64,000 nucleotides of DNA from an uncultured Clostridia bacterium (lineage in GTDB: Bacteria > Bacillota > Clostridia > Oscillospirales > Acutalibacteraceae). The stretch is from assembly GCA_947630285.1 (NCBI GenBank), contig CANRHD010000001.1, positions 1 through 64,000 on the forward strand, read 5' to 3'. Positions 18,894 through 28,224 of this stretch are shown in pieces. The first letter of the stretch is position 1. Each line of letters opens with the position of its first letter. The notes under the pieces were generated by a model. The model saw only the letters and a program-made list of their open reading frames with translations. It had not been told where the DNA came from and did not search any database. Both the position numbers and the translations under genes were made by a program.

Positions 18894-18936
18894 AAAAGCC
18901 ATAGTTTTTAAAATTCCCTTAAAAACTATAGCTTTT
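18894..18936 (-). terminator. Intrinsic terminator downstream of the TetR-family gene
   Basis: Long inverted repeat AAAAGCYATAGTTTTTAA...TTAAAAACTATAGCTTTT. Confidence 0.6.
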
Positions 18937-18983
18937 ATGATAGACTAAAGTATAGACTTTTTTTAAGACAAAAAATAAATTTT

Positions 18984-19574
18984 TTATTTTTCCTTAAAAT
19001 AACCGTTTAAAAACATCGGAAGCATTTTACAGCTGTAAGCGCACAGCGAATATTCCCCGTTGCAAAGGCACCAGTCATAGAGCATAGCCCTTTCGTACAA
19101 AGCGTAGGCCTTAACTATGTCGTTTACGGAATAGCCGTCGGATATTTCGCCTTTTTTCTGACCGTCGATAACTATTGAACGCAAAAGCTTGTAATAGGTT
19201 CTGTTGTGATCAAGCAGGCTCTTTTCGTTCTTTGTGATAAGCTGTGAGGATAAAAGCTGGGTTAAGAGGTCGAGAGAAATGCTGTCCTCAATCATTCTGA
19301 AAAGTTCTTTATTGAGAAAAAGCATTTTTTCCGAGCTTGACATACTGTCGGTAAGCACATCGGAAAGCTCCTCGTACTTGTCGTCAAAAAGATACGATAA
19401 AGAGGAAAGCAGAGCGTCTTTGCCGTTAAAATAGTGGTAAAACGAACCCTTTGATGTGCCCGAAGCAAAAACTATATCGTCAATGGTCGTATCGTCGTAT
19501 CCCTGCTCGTAAAAAAGCTTCCAAGCGGCGGAAACAATTTTCTTTTTTGTATTCTGCGTATTTTTCTTTTTCAT
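18984..19574 (-). CDS. TetR/AcrR family transcriptional regulator
   Basis: N-terminal HTH KKKIVSAAWKLFYEQGYDDTTIDDIVFASGTSKGSFYHYFNGKDALLSSL. Confidence 0.93.
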   Translation of the reverse strand: MKKKNTQNTKKKIVSAAWKLFYEQGYDDTTIDDIVFASGTSKGSFYHYFNGKDALLSSLSYLFDDKYEELSDVLTDSMSSSEKMLFLNKELFRMIEDSISLDLLTQLLSSQLITKNEKSLLDHNRTYYKLLRSIVIDGQKKGEISDGYSVNDIVKAYALYERAMLYDWCLCNGEYSLCAYSCKMLPMFLNGYFKEK

Positions 19575-19646
19575 AACATTTACTTCCGTAATTCTTATTT
19601 CCTTAATTATAACAAAAAGTATAATCTGCGGCAATAAAAAAATCAA

Positions 19647-20402
19647 TCAAATTATACCGTTTATTACGCACATAAAGCAAAAGCCGATTAAAACGACAAA
19701 GGACGGAAGCTGAGAATTAAGGTTTCTCTTTATTTCGGGAAGCATATTCTCGAATATTACAAACATTATCGTTCCGCCGGCAAACGCCAGAATAAACGGC
19801 AGTATCAGGCTTGAAATATTCACAAGCAAAAAGCCCGTAAATGTGCCTATTATTTCAATGGAGCCGGAAATAAACGCAACAGCGAGCACCTTGCTCTTTT
19901 TTATCCCCAGCGAAAGCATAGGCGGTATTATAATCATGCCCTCGGGGAAATTTTGAATTGCAATTCCGCTCGTAACCGTAATTATGTCGGAAATTTCTCC
20001 CGTTCCGAAGGACACACCCGTTGCGATCCCCTCCGGCAAGTGATGTACGGCAACGGCAAGCACAAATAACAGCATGCTCTTTATTTTTGCTTCTTCCTGT
20101 GAATTTTTGCCGCTTATGTTCATTAGCTTTTCAATTCTCGGGATTAATTTTGAAATAAGCTTTATAAAAAACGCTCCGCATATTATTCCCAAACAGGCAA
20201 GTAAAATATTTAAAATTCCGGGTTTAATTTCAGTTGCCGGTTCAACGAGCCCTATAACGGCCGCAAAAAGCATTATTCCGGCAGAAAAAGCCGTCAGCAA
20301 ATCGTTTAATTTAACAGGCAGATTTTTTACGGAAAATCCTGTCAGACTGCCTAAGAAGGACGCTGAACATATAATAACCGAAACTATTATTAATTGTTTC
20401 AT
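19647..20402 (-). CDS. ZIP family metal transporter
   Basis: Motifs VAVHHLPEGIATGVSFG and IAIQNFPEGMIIIPPM. Multi-TM. Confidence 0.93.
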   Translation of the reverse strand: MKQLIIVSVIICSASFLGSLTGFSVKNLPVKLNDLLTAFSAGIMLFAAVIGLVEPATEIKPGILNILLACLGIICGAFFIKLISKLIPRIEKLMNISGKNSQEEAKIKSMLLFVLAVAVHHLPEGIATGVSFGTGEISDIITVTSGIAIQNFPEGMIIIPPMLSLGIKKSKVLAVAFISGSIEIIGTFTGFLLVNISSLILPFILAFAGGTIMFVIFENMLPEIKRNLNSQLPSFVVLIGFCFMCVINGII

Positions 20403-20463
20403 TTTACACCTCTTTACAAGTAATGCTGTACCATACTATTCTCACAAAAATAAAGAGGTGAAA

Positions 20464-20492
20464 AAAAGCGAAGTGAAAAACACTCCGCTTTT
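20464..20492 (-). terminator. Intrinsic terminator downstream of the M28 peptidase gene
   Basis: Minus AAAGCGGAGTGtttttCACTTCGCTTTttttt. Confidence 0.7.
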
Positions 20493-20511
20493 GTCTTAAT
20501 AAATCAGCCTA

Positions 20512-21768
20512 TTACTGCTTGGCGCCGTTATCAAACATTTCAAGAGCCTTAACGGAAGCCGCAAAGCAGTTGGCAAGCCCCTCGGCATTCATATTGTCGT
20601 ATGTATCTCTTCTTGTATGATAGTAGTTTTCAAGCTTATGGTTGAGTCCCGTTATACCCGTTGCACGGAAACCGGCTTTCGCAAATGCCGCAGAATCCGT
20701 TGCGCCGCCCAGCGGAGGAACCCAGCCCTTTTTGCAGGGTACATTAACCGCCTTTGCCGCCTCCATATAGAGGTCGGAAACATCTTTATCAACCTTTACC
20801 GTACCGTTAAGGTCACGGTAATTCGTCATAAGATATTTGGGGTCGTGAATTGTATCATAGGAAATGATGAATGTGGGAACATCGTTAAAATCGTCCTTAT
20901 GGGCCTCGCACCACGCCATTGAACCTCTGAGTCCGGCTTCCTCGGAGCCTGTGAGGATTACGCCCAATTCGGTGTTTTCAAGCTCAATCCCCTCGTCCTT
21001 TAAGGCCTTGAGAATGGCAATACCCATATAACAGCCGGAAAGGTTATCGTTTGCTCCGTCAACTATTCTGTGCTTGTTCCACATAAAATAGAGGCCTATC
21101 ATAAACGGAATAAAGACAAAGCCGCATACGGCCAATTTTGACCATAAATCCCATTCGGAGAAAGAGCCGTTTGCCGAGAACAGGCCTACCGCCCTGTTAT
21201 TTGCACAGGCGATAATTGAAAGGACAAGATAATAAACGGCGCCTATACCGCAGATTACCGCATGTCCCTCAAAGCCGACGCCGCCGAGAGCGTAATTTAC
21301 GGGCCATTCCCAACAGGCGTCGGGGTGTCCGTTAAACATTATGCGCCTTTTGACCTCGCCCTTGGGCTTTTTAATGGCGGTAACATTATGACCAGTTTTT
21401 TCGGGGAAAAATCTGTCAACGAGCTTTTTATAGAGCCCGAACTGAATGAAAACTATCGCAAGGCCCAATACGATAAGCACCGCCGACACAACGGGAGCAA
21501 CAAAATATAAGGCTATTGCGGCCAAAACAAAGCTTATTGTGAAATAAATCCAACCGAAGAAAGAACCGGGATTTTCCTTGAACGATTCGATTTCCGCATA
21601 ATCGCAACCGCAATCTTTTTTCAGAACATCAGCCATATACTCGCACGCCTGAAGCTCGCCCTTTGAACCGGGATCCCTTTTTTCAAAATCCTTGCAAATA
21701 TGAGTGATTTCATCAATCATATATGCGGCGGCTTCATCTTTTTTGCTGATAATTTTTGATAAATCCAT
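20512..21768 (-). CDS. M28 family zinc peptidase with TM segments
   Basis: FNGHPDACWEWP, DGANDNLSGCYMGIAIL, LTGSEEAGLRGS. ATG after a GGAGG SD. Confidence 0.85.
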   Translation of the reverse strand: MDLSKIISKKDEAAAYMIDEITHICKDFEKRDPGSKGELQACEYMADVLKKDCGCDYAEIESFKENPGSFFGWIYFTISFVLAAIALYFVAPVVSAVLIVLGLAIVFIQFGLYKKLVDRFFPEKTGHNVTAIKKPKGEVKRRIMFNGHPDACWEWPVNYALGGVGFEGHAVICGIGAVYYLVLSIIACANNRAVGLFSANGSFSEWDLWSKLAVCGFVFIPFMIGLYFMWNKHRIVDGANDNLSGCYMGIAILKALKDEGIELENTELGVILTGSEEAGLRGSMAWCEAHKDDFNDVPTFIISYDTIHDPKYLMTNYRDLNGTVKVDKDVSDLYMEAAKAVNVPCKKGWVPPLGGATDSAAFAKAGFRATGITGLNHKLENYYHTRRDTYDNMNAEGLANCFAASVKALEMFDNGAKQ

Positions 21769-21929
21769 AACCCAAACCTCCAAAAAATAATTATAATTTA
21801 CTTTACCATATTAATGTAAAAAATTCAACACCCTGATTTGACGAAAACGACTTTTTTTAAAAATCCCTTGATTATTTCGGCATTTTTAATTTATAATTTT
21901 AATCAAACGAACTTGTGAGGAATGATAAA

Positions 21930-22613
21930 ATGAACTTAACACCGCAGGCTTTTGATTTTCTGTTGGAAAACAGATTAAAGGACAGCAAGGAATGGTACAG
22001 GGAGCATAAAGAGGAGCACAGGAAGCTTGTTGTTGAGCCCTTCAGGGACTTTGTGGCAAAAATGCAGCCCTATATAAACGAAATTGACCCGGGATTGAGC
22101 TGTGACCCGAAAAGGATTTCAAGAATATACCGTGACACAAGGTTTACCAAAGATAAATCCGTATTCCGGGACAATGTATGGTACAGCTTTATGCACGGGA
22201 AAGATTTGTACGAAGGGTATCCCGTCTACTTTTTAGACGCCTCGCCGAGAGGCTTTATGTACGGCTGCGGATACTACAAAGCAAGCACGAAAAGCATCGA
22301 GGCCCTGCGCTCGCTCGTTTTAAATCACGATAAAGCATATTTAAAAGCGAGAAAGACCGTTGAAGCGCATAAGGAGTATAAGCTTGACTGTAACCCCTAC
22401 AAGAAAAACCGATTTCCGCTTGTAAGCGAAAAAGAAATGCCGTGGGTAAACATCAGAGATTTCTGCGTAATAGTGGAAAGCAAGGATTTTGACCTGCTTT
22501 TCAGTGACACGCAAAAGCTTGCGGACGAAATGGGAAAAAGGTTCATTGAAATGAAGCCCGTTTACGATTTTCTGATGAAAGCCGAAGCGAAAGTTGACAG
22601 AACCAATAAATAG
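21930..22613 (+). CDS. DUF2461 family protein
   Basis: FLLENRLKDSKEWYREHKEEHRKLVVEPFRDFV...RIYRDTRFTKDKSVFRDNVW. Confidence 0.85.
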   Translation: MNLTPQAFDFLLENRLKDSKEWYREHKEEHRKLVVEPFRDFVAKMQPYINEIDPGLSCDPKRISRIYRDTRFTKDKSVFRDNVWYSFMHGKDLYEGYPVYFLDASPRGFMYGCGYYKASTKSIEALRSLVLNHDKAYLKARKTVEAHKEYKLDCNPYKKNRFPLVSEKEMPWVNIRDFCVIVESKDFDLLFSDTQKLADEMGKRFIEMKPVYDFLMKAEAKVDRTNK

Positions 22614-22618
22614 AACCT

Positions 22619-22657
22619 GAGCTGAATCCCGAAACCGAGATTCAGCTCTTTTTGTTT
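22619..22657 (+). terminator. Intrinsic terminator
   Basis: GAGCTGAATCccgaaaccgaGATTCAGCTCtttttgttttt. Confidence 0.85.
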
Positions 22658-22667
22658 TTATTTGATT

Positions 22668-22976
22668 TTATTCGCCTTGCCACAAATAGTTTTTAAGGTC
22701 AACTATACCCTCGTCGCTCACCTTTACGCCCTCAAGCCGTAAAAGCTCTATCTGCTGATTTTTCCCTCCGAACGCAAAGGCGTCGGAAACCCTGCCGAAG
22801 CGGTTTACAACCCTGTAGCACGGTATATGCGACGGGTCGGGATTTACATGAAGCGCATAGCCCACTACCCTCGCCCATCTCGGATTTCCTGTCAAAAGCG
22901 CCACCTGTCCGTAGGTTGCCACCTTGCCGTAAGGAATTTTTTTAACCACTTCATAAATCAAATCAAACGAATTCAT
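22668..22976 (-). CDS. MGMT-family protein (alkyltransferase C-terminal domain only), PCYRV motif
   Basis: IPYGKVATYGQVALLTGNPRWARVVGYALHVNPDPSHIPCYRVVNRFGRVS. Confidence 0.85.
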   Translation of the reverse strand: MNSFDLIYEVVKKIPYGKVATYGQVALLTGNPRWARVVGYALHVNPDPSHIPCYRVVNRFGRVSDAFAFGGKNQQIELLRLEGVKVSDEGIVDLKNYLWQGE

Positions 22977-22982
22977 ACAAAC

Positions 22983-24143
22983 CTATCCGTATAAAACAGC
23001 CGCGGAATCTCCAATCCCTTTAAGATCTACCTTTACCCCTACATAGTATTCCGCATTTTTCATATCCTCGGACCAATTTGTGATATTGCTTTTAAAATAT
23101 TTCGGCTGGGTCCGTTTAAGCCTTTTACCGTAGCAGAATACATCGGAGCCTGATTTAATTATACACTCATTTATGGAATTTTCCACATAAAATTTTATTT
23201 TTTCCTCCGCCGCCTTTTCAATTTTCAAAAAATCGCTCTGTGTGTTTTTATCGGTTAGCTTATTGTTTATTTCGCTGAGGCTGACGGAAGTTTCGATATT
23301 AATAATAAATCTCGGCTTTCCGTTTACTATTTCCGTTTTTGTCCTTGTTTTGCTTTTCAATATTGTCAAAGCAACGCTTTTATTGTCAAATTCCGCAGGA
23401 ATAACGCCCTGATTTATTTGATTGCGTACAAACAGGATACCGACTGCGACATTGTTGTTTTTTACGGCTATCAGCCTGTCCTTTTTAAAAACCGCAACAT
23501 TGTCCGCAAGGAATTTACTCTCTTTTTCTTCCTCTTTAAGCTTTATCAGCGGTACGGTTGCGTTGCATTTTTCATCTATTATTCTGTTGACAAGCTCATA
23601 AACCCTTGTAGACAGACCGCTGCTCTGCTCGGCCGAACGCTCGATTATCTGCTCCGCCATTCTTGCCGGTATTACATTTTCGCCGGCCTTTGCAAAAACG
23701 ACCTCCTGCGCCTTACCCTGCGCCACCGCAACCAAAACCGATGTTCTGTTCTCGGTGTTCCTTACAAAGTCGTCAAGACAGTCGGATATGCCCTCGTTTG
23801 CAATATCCCAGCCGAACACAACTATTCTGTTTTGGGAAAGCAGAGGCTGTTTTCCCGTTAAATCCGAGAGCTTATTTATAGCTTCAAAAAGAGATTTGCC
23901 CTTTTGAGAGTAATATTTAACCATACTTTCGGGCGTGCTTTCGCTTGAAGCGTTTGAGCTGACATCTGTATTGAGTGCCTGCACGCTTATATTCAGCTCT
24001 CCGTCTTTTTCCTTATCTATACCCAGCGCAAGAATTATCAGCCTGTTTTTCAATTCGTTTGAATTGGCCTCGGTAACCCTTGAGCAACTGCAAAAAAGAC
24101 ACAGTATCAAAAGCAGGGACAGCGCTTTTAAAGCTTTTTTCAT
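22983..24143 (-). CDS. gerAC: Ger(x)C family spore germination lipoprotein
   Basis: Lipobox LCLFCSCSRVTEANSNELKNRLIILALGIDKEKDGELNISVQ. Sits in a gerA-type operon. Confidence 0.9.
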   Translation of the reverse strand: MKKALKALSLLLILCLFCSCSRVTEANSNELKNRLIILALGIDKEKDGELNISVQALNTDVSSNASSESTPESMVKYYSQKGKSLFEAINKLSDLTGKQPLLSQNRIVVFGWDIANEGISDCLDDFVRNTENRTSVLVAVAQGKAQEVVFAKAGENVIPARMAEQIIERSAEQSSGLSTRVYELVNRIIDEKCNATVPLIKLKEEEKESKFLADNVAVFKKDRLIAVKNNNVAVGILFVRNQINQGVIPAEFDNKSVALTILKSKTRTKTEIVNGKPRFIINIETSVSLSEINNKLTDKNTQSDFLKIEKAAEEKIKFYVENSINECIIKSGSDVFCYGKRLKRTQPKYFKSNITNWSEDMKNAEYYVGVKVDLKGIGDSAAVLYG

Positions 24144-25216
24144 TCTTTCTCACCCCTATTGCGAAATCTGTCGATAATCAGCAAAGCGGCAGGTATCGCC
24201 ACAACAAATAATAAAAACAATACGCTGTTTAAAATTAAAGATAAATTGGCTTTAAAAAGCATTAAAGATTTTGACTCAATCAATATAACCGCAGAAATTA
24301 TGAGGAACATAAACACAATTAAGGTACTGCGCTTTACCTTTTTTATGCTTTCGGACAAAAGGTCGGCTATTATCAATATCAAAAAGCTTGATTTTACAAA
24401 CGCCGACATTATCCATGTTCCTATTAAAAGGGCGTCCATTCTTTCAAACACCCCAAACTGCGAAAGCACCGCCATTGAGTGGAAAGGGAAAAGCTGTAAA
24501 AGCGCCGCTTCGCCGAGAGTACTCATTAAGAAAAGGAAAATCAGGCTTGCAACAGAAATAAAGCATATGATCCATACCACAAAGCTTTTCATAAGCCTGC
24601 CCGAAACCTTGGGCAAAATTATCATCAGCGCCGCAGGCTCCACGGTGCTCATTATTGTTCCCCAGATTAAAACGCCTAAAGGCTTTATACCGTCGTAAAG
24701 CGCAGGCGAAAGGTTGTTAAAATCAAACCTTTCCCTGAGCGAAAAGAGTATCACTATAAAAGAGAGAATAAAAAATAGCAAAGTTACCGAGCCTGTCCGT
24801 CCCAGCGCCTCAAGTCCGTGCGAGGCGGCATAGCAGGCGGCGGCAATGGAGAGCACCATAAAAACCGCCGTGCTTCTTTGTGGGAATACAACGGCCGAAA
24901 CAAAAAGGTTAATTCTTGTAAGCGTTGAAAAAATATACATCAGGAAAAACAGGGCGTATATTACAGCTATGGCTTTGGTTACCTTTTTTGAAATGCTGTC
25001 TGTTATTTCCGTTATGCCCCTGTTCTTTTTTATATAAATAAACGCAGGTATAAAGAACAGGATACTTAAAACTCCGCCGAGCGCCGTTGAAACGATATAG
25101 TCCGTATTTCCTATATTCAAATTCAGCACGGGCATAAAGGTAATTGTTGTTAAAAGCCTTGATACAAGCAAAAGAGAAAACAACTGCCATGAGCTAATTT
25201 GTGACTTTGTATTCAT
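24140..25216 (-). CDS. gerAB: GerAB/endospore germination permease
   Basis: QISSWQLFSLLLVSRLLTTITFMP and about 10 TM segments. Between gerAA- and gerAC-like ORFs. Confidence 0.9.
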   Translation of the reverse strand: MNTKSQISSWQLFSLLLVSRLLTTITFMPVLNLNIGNTDYIVSTALGGVLSILFFIPAFIYIKKNRGITEITDSISKKVTKAIAVIYALFFLMYIFSTLTRINLFVSAVVFPQRSTAVFMVLSIAAACYAASHGLEALGRTGSVTLLFFILSFIVILFSLRERFDFNNLSPALYDGIKPLGVLIWGTIMSTVEPAALMIILPKVSGRLMKSFVVWIICFISVASLIFLFLMSTLGEAALLQLFPFHSMAVLSQFGVFERMDALLIGTWIMSAFVKSSFLILIIADLLSESIKKVKRSTLIVFMFLIISAVILIESKSLMLFKANLSLILNSVLFLLFVVAIPAALLIIDRFRNRGEKE

Positions 25217-26719
25217 TTACTTCTCCATCTTATCTATTTTCAGTTCTCGTTTTCCCAATCTCAGCCAGGTCGTTCTGATGAAATTATCTCTCATTGCTCC
25301 CGGCGAGAACGGAGCCAGAGGCGAAAGAAGCGGTACGCCGTAGGGATTGGCCGCACAGATGTTTACAAGCAACACCGTAGCGCCTATAACTATGCCGTAT
25401 ATACCGAAGGTTCCGCCGATAACCATAAAAACAAATCTTAAAAAGGCCACCGGCTGATATAGGTGCGGCACAACGAAGGAGGTTATTGCGGAGAGCGCCA
25501 CGACGATGAGCATAGGTGCCGCCACCAGTCCTGCGGTTACGGCCGCATCGCCGATTACAAGCGCACCTACTATACCTACCGTTTGGCCGACGGACTTCGG
25601 CATTCGCAGACCTGCCTCACGGACTATCTCGTAAACAAAGTGTATAAAAATCGTTTCAAGCATCACCGGAAACGGCGTTATGCTCTCCTGAATTGCCAGG
25701 TCATAAATCATTGAAACAGGCACTATTTCCTGATGAAAGGTGCATATCGCAATATAAAGCCCCGGCAAAAAGACGGCTATAAAAAACGACGCAAATTTTA
25801 AAACTCTTATAAGGGTTGTGTAAAACGGGCGGAAATTATAATCGTCCATTGTCTGGAAATTTTCCGAAAACAAATACGGCGCTATAAGCGCAAAGGGCGT
25901 TCCGTCAACAATTATCAGCACCCTGCCCTCCGCCATTTCGGCGCAGGCAACATCGGGTCTTTCCGTTGTTCCCAACGCCGAGAAGAAAGAAAAGCGTTTG
26001 CTGTCGAGAAACGGTCTTAAATAGCCGGAGCCCAAGACAGTATCAAGCTTTGCGTTTTTTATTTTTGATTTTATATCGTCTACGGTTTCACGCTTTGCCC
26101 TGTCCGACATATAGCATACGCAAACCCTTGTTTTGCTTGTCCTGCCTGTTTCGATTATTTCGCATTTCAGCACGGGAGTTCTTATTCTTCTTCTCAAAAG
26201 CGCCACATTGTCCTTAAAGCTTTCCGTAAAGCCCTCGTGCGCTCCCTTTTCCTCTTTGTCGGAAATTGCGTCCTCTATACTTCTTTTCGGGAAGCCCTGA
26301 ACCCCGAAGCACTCGCAATAATTTACCCCGTCCACAAAAAGCACAACCAGTCCCGACAGGACATTCGCCATGGCGTCCTGTAGGGTTTCCGCTTTGGTCT
26401 GGTCAATTCCGGCAACAACATTTTTGCTTATATATTCAAGCATTTTTTCGTTTTTGAGCGGAAAATTTTTCTCGTTTACTATAGGCTTTACAACCTGTTC
26501 AACCACCAAGATATTTTCGCACATTCCGTCCGCCATAACAAAGCAAATATCGGTGCCGTCGAGCTTTATCTGCTTGTAAAGTATATCGAAGCTTTCCCCG
26601 AACTGCATTTTCAAATAGCTTATATTCATTTGCAGGCTGTCAAATAAGGGAAGTTTAGGCTCTTCCTCGCCCAAAGGGTCGGTAATATTGTCAATATCGT
26701 TTTTAATAAAATCAAACAT
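25217..26719 (-). CDS. gerAA: GerAA spore germination protein
   Basis: LVDGVNYCE, FTESFKDNVALLRRRIRTP, VIVDGTPFALIAPYLFSENFQTMDDY. Confidence 0.93.
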   Translation of the reverse strand: MFDFIKNDIDNITDPLGEEEPKLPLFDSLQMNISYLKMQFGESFDILYKQIKLDGTDICFVMADGMCENILVVEQVVKPIVNEKNFPLKNEKMLEYISKNVVAGIDQTKAETLQDAMANVLSGLVVLFVDGVNYCECFGVQGFPKRSIEDAISDKEEKGAHEGFTESFKDNVALLRRRIRTPVLKCEIIETGRTSKTRVCVCYMSDRAKRETVDDIKSKIKNAKLDTVLGSGYLRPFLDSKRFSFFSALGTTERPDVACAEMAEGRVLIIVDGTPFALIAPYLFSENFQTMDDYNFRPFYTTLIRVLKFASFFIAVFLPGLYIAICTFHQEIVPVSMIYDLAIQESITPFPVMLETIFIHFVYEIVREAGLRMPKSVGQTVGIVGALVIGDAAVTAGLVAAPMLIVVALSAITSFVVPHLYQPVAFLRFVFMVIGGTFGIYGIVIGATVLLVNICAANPYGVPLLSPLAPFSPGAMRDNFIRTTWLRLGKRELKIDKMEK

Positions 26720-26819
26720 TTTTACGCCTTTCATTATTAAGCTTAATGTTATATTTGGTATTGCCATAAATAATAGTAATATTCCCGATTTTTCTGCAAA
26801 ATATATGAAAGGTGATTTT

Positions 26820-27497
26820 ATGCTTATTGGTTTGTTAAGGGCAATAATACTCTACATTGCCATTATAATTATTATGAGAATACTCGGAAAGAGGCAAATA
26901 GGAGAATTACAGCCGACGGAGCTTGTCATTACGATACTGATTTCCGAAATACTCGCAATACCCATGCAGGATACAAAGCTTCCCCTGTTGAACACATTTA
27001 TACCCGTGTTTCTGCTTGTAGGCTTTGAAATTCTTGTCTCCGTTATCAGCTTAAAAAGTATTAAATTCCGCTCGCTTCTTCAGGGAAATTCCATAACGGT
27101 TATCAAAGAGGGAAAGCTTGATTTGACACAGCTTAAGAACCTGCGCTTCAGCATTGACGATCTGCTTGAAGAACTGCGCAAAAAGAATATTTTTGACATC
27201 TCCACCGTGCAAAGCGCAGTTGTTGAAACAAACGGAACGCTCAGCGTATTGTTAAAATCCGATTACGACACGGTGAGGAAAAACGACTTGAAAATAAAAG
27301 CGCCCGAAAACACCTACCCTGCGGTAGTGATTTCGGACGGACGCATTATTAACAAAAATTTACCCCAATGCAACACGGATTCAAAATCCTTCAATGAGTT
27401 TTTAACAAGCAGAAATATAAATGTAAAGGATATTATCCTTATGACGCTTGACACGGACGGAAAAATTTATACCATAAGGAAGGACGACTGTCTATGA
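26820..27497 (+). CDS. YetF/DUF421 family membrane protein
   Basis: RILGKRQIGELQPTELVITILISEILAIPMQD...LKSIKFRSLLQGNSITVIKEGKLD. ATG at 26820 after an AAAGGTG SD. Confidence 0.92.
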   Translation: MLIGLLRAIILYIAIIIIMRILGKRQIGELQPTELVITILISEILAIPMQDTKLPLLNTFIPVFLLVGFEILVSVISLKSIKFRSLLQGNSITVIKEGKLDLTQLKNLRFSIDDLLEELRKKNIFDISTVQSAVVETNGTLSVLLKSDYDTVRKNDLKIKAPENTYPAVVISDGRIINKNLPQCNTDSKSFNEFLTSRNINVKDIILMTLDTDGKIYTIRKDDCL

Positions 27498-27883
27498 AAA
27501 GATTATTTATAGCCGTTGCTCTTTTGGCGGCGTCGGTACTGTTATCCGTACTCGGATACATGGATTTAAAGACAAAGGGAGGCGAGCTTGTAAAATCCTT
27601 CAACGAAACGGCCGATATATTCAAAGAGCAGTCAGAAATTAAAAGCGGAGATATTGACGGAAGCCTTGAAGCTACGCTTAAGCTTTGGAAAAAATACAAA
27701 ACAAGATTTGAAGTTTATATAAACCACGATGAGCTTGACGATATTCAGGACGCAACCATAGAGCTTGAACAGTACCTTAAAGAAGACAGAAAAACAGAGG
27801 TTGACGAGCTGTGCCTTGACTGCGTAAGCAAATTGGAGCATATAATCGACTCCGAAACGCCGTCGCTCGGAGAAATACTGTAA
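27494..27883 (+). CDS. DUF4363-like protein
   Basis: Single N-terminal TM, about 129 aa. Overlaps and follows the YetF gene, an arrangement typical of sporeformers. Confidence 0.75.
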   Translation: MKRLFIAVALLAASVLLSVLGYMDLKTKGGELVKSFNETADIFKEQSEIKSGDIDGSLEATLKLWKKYKTRFEVYINHDELDDIQDATIELEQYLKEDRKTEVDELCLDCVSKLEHIIDSETPSLGEIL

Positions 27884-27885
27884 AA

Positions 27886-28152
27886 TCAGCCTTTCCTTTT
27901 TGTTTTCATCATCTTGTACTTTTCCCTTGTGGCTATGCCTCCCCTGTAATGCCTTTGAGCCTTGTTAATATCGAGAACCTTTCTTACTTCTCTGTGCAGA
28001 GAGGGATTTATTCTTTTTAATCTTTCCGAAACATCGGCATGGACCGTGCTTTTGCTGATGCCGAACTCCTTTGCGGCGGCTCTGACCGTTGCGTTGTTTT
28101 CAACTATGTATTCGCCGAGCCTTACGGCCCTTTCTTCTAAAATATAATCCAA
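27886..28152 (-). CDS. spoIIID: Sporulation transcriptional regulator SpoIIID
   Basis: MDYILEERAVRLGEYIVENNATVRAAAKEFGISKSTVHADVSERLKRINPSL. TTG start after AAGGAGG. Confidence 0.96.
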   Translation of the reverse strand: MDYILEERAVRLGEYIVENNATVRAAAKEFGISKSTVHADVSERLKRINPSLHREVRKVLDINKAQRHYRGGIATREKYKMMKTKRKG

Positions 28153-28158
28153 AATTTA

Positions 28159-28201
28159 AAACCTCCTTAACATATCACTAATAAATATGTTAAGGAGGTT
28201 T
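28159..28201 (-). promoter_or_regulatory. Perfect 17-bp inverted repeat overlapping the spoIIID Shine-Dalgarno
   Basis: AAACCTCCTTAACATAT / ATATGTTAAGGAGGTTT around a 9-nt loop. Minus-strand SD AAGGAGG lies at 28162-28168. Confidence 0.85.
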
Positions 28202-28224
28202 GGTTTTATAACTTAAATATTAAT

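Noticed and set aside
24159-24698. 179-aa plus-strand ORF antisense to the germination permease
   Set aside because: Shadow ORF over a confident GerAB-like gene.
26720-26819. SigG-like promoter for the gerA operon (GAATA-16-CAATACC)
   Set aside because: Match to the -10 consensus is too poor to report as a feature without transcript data.
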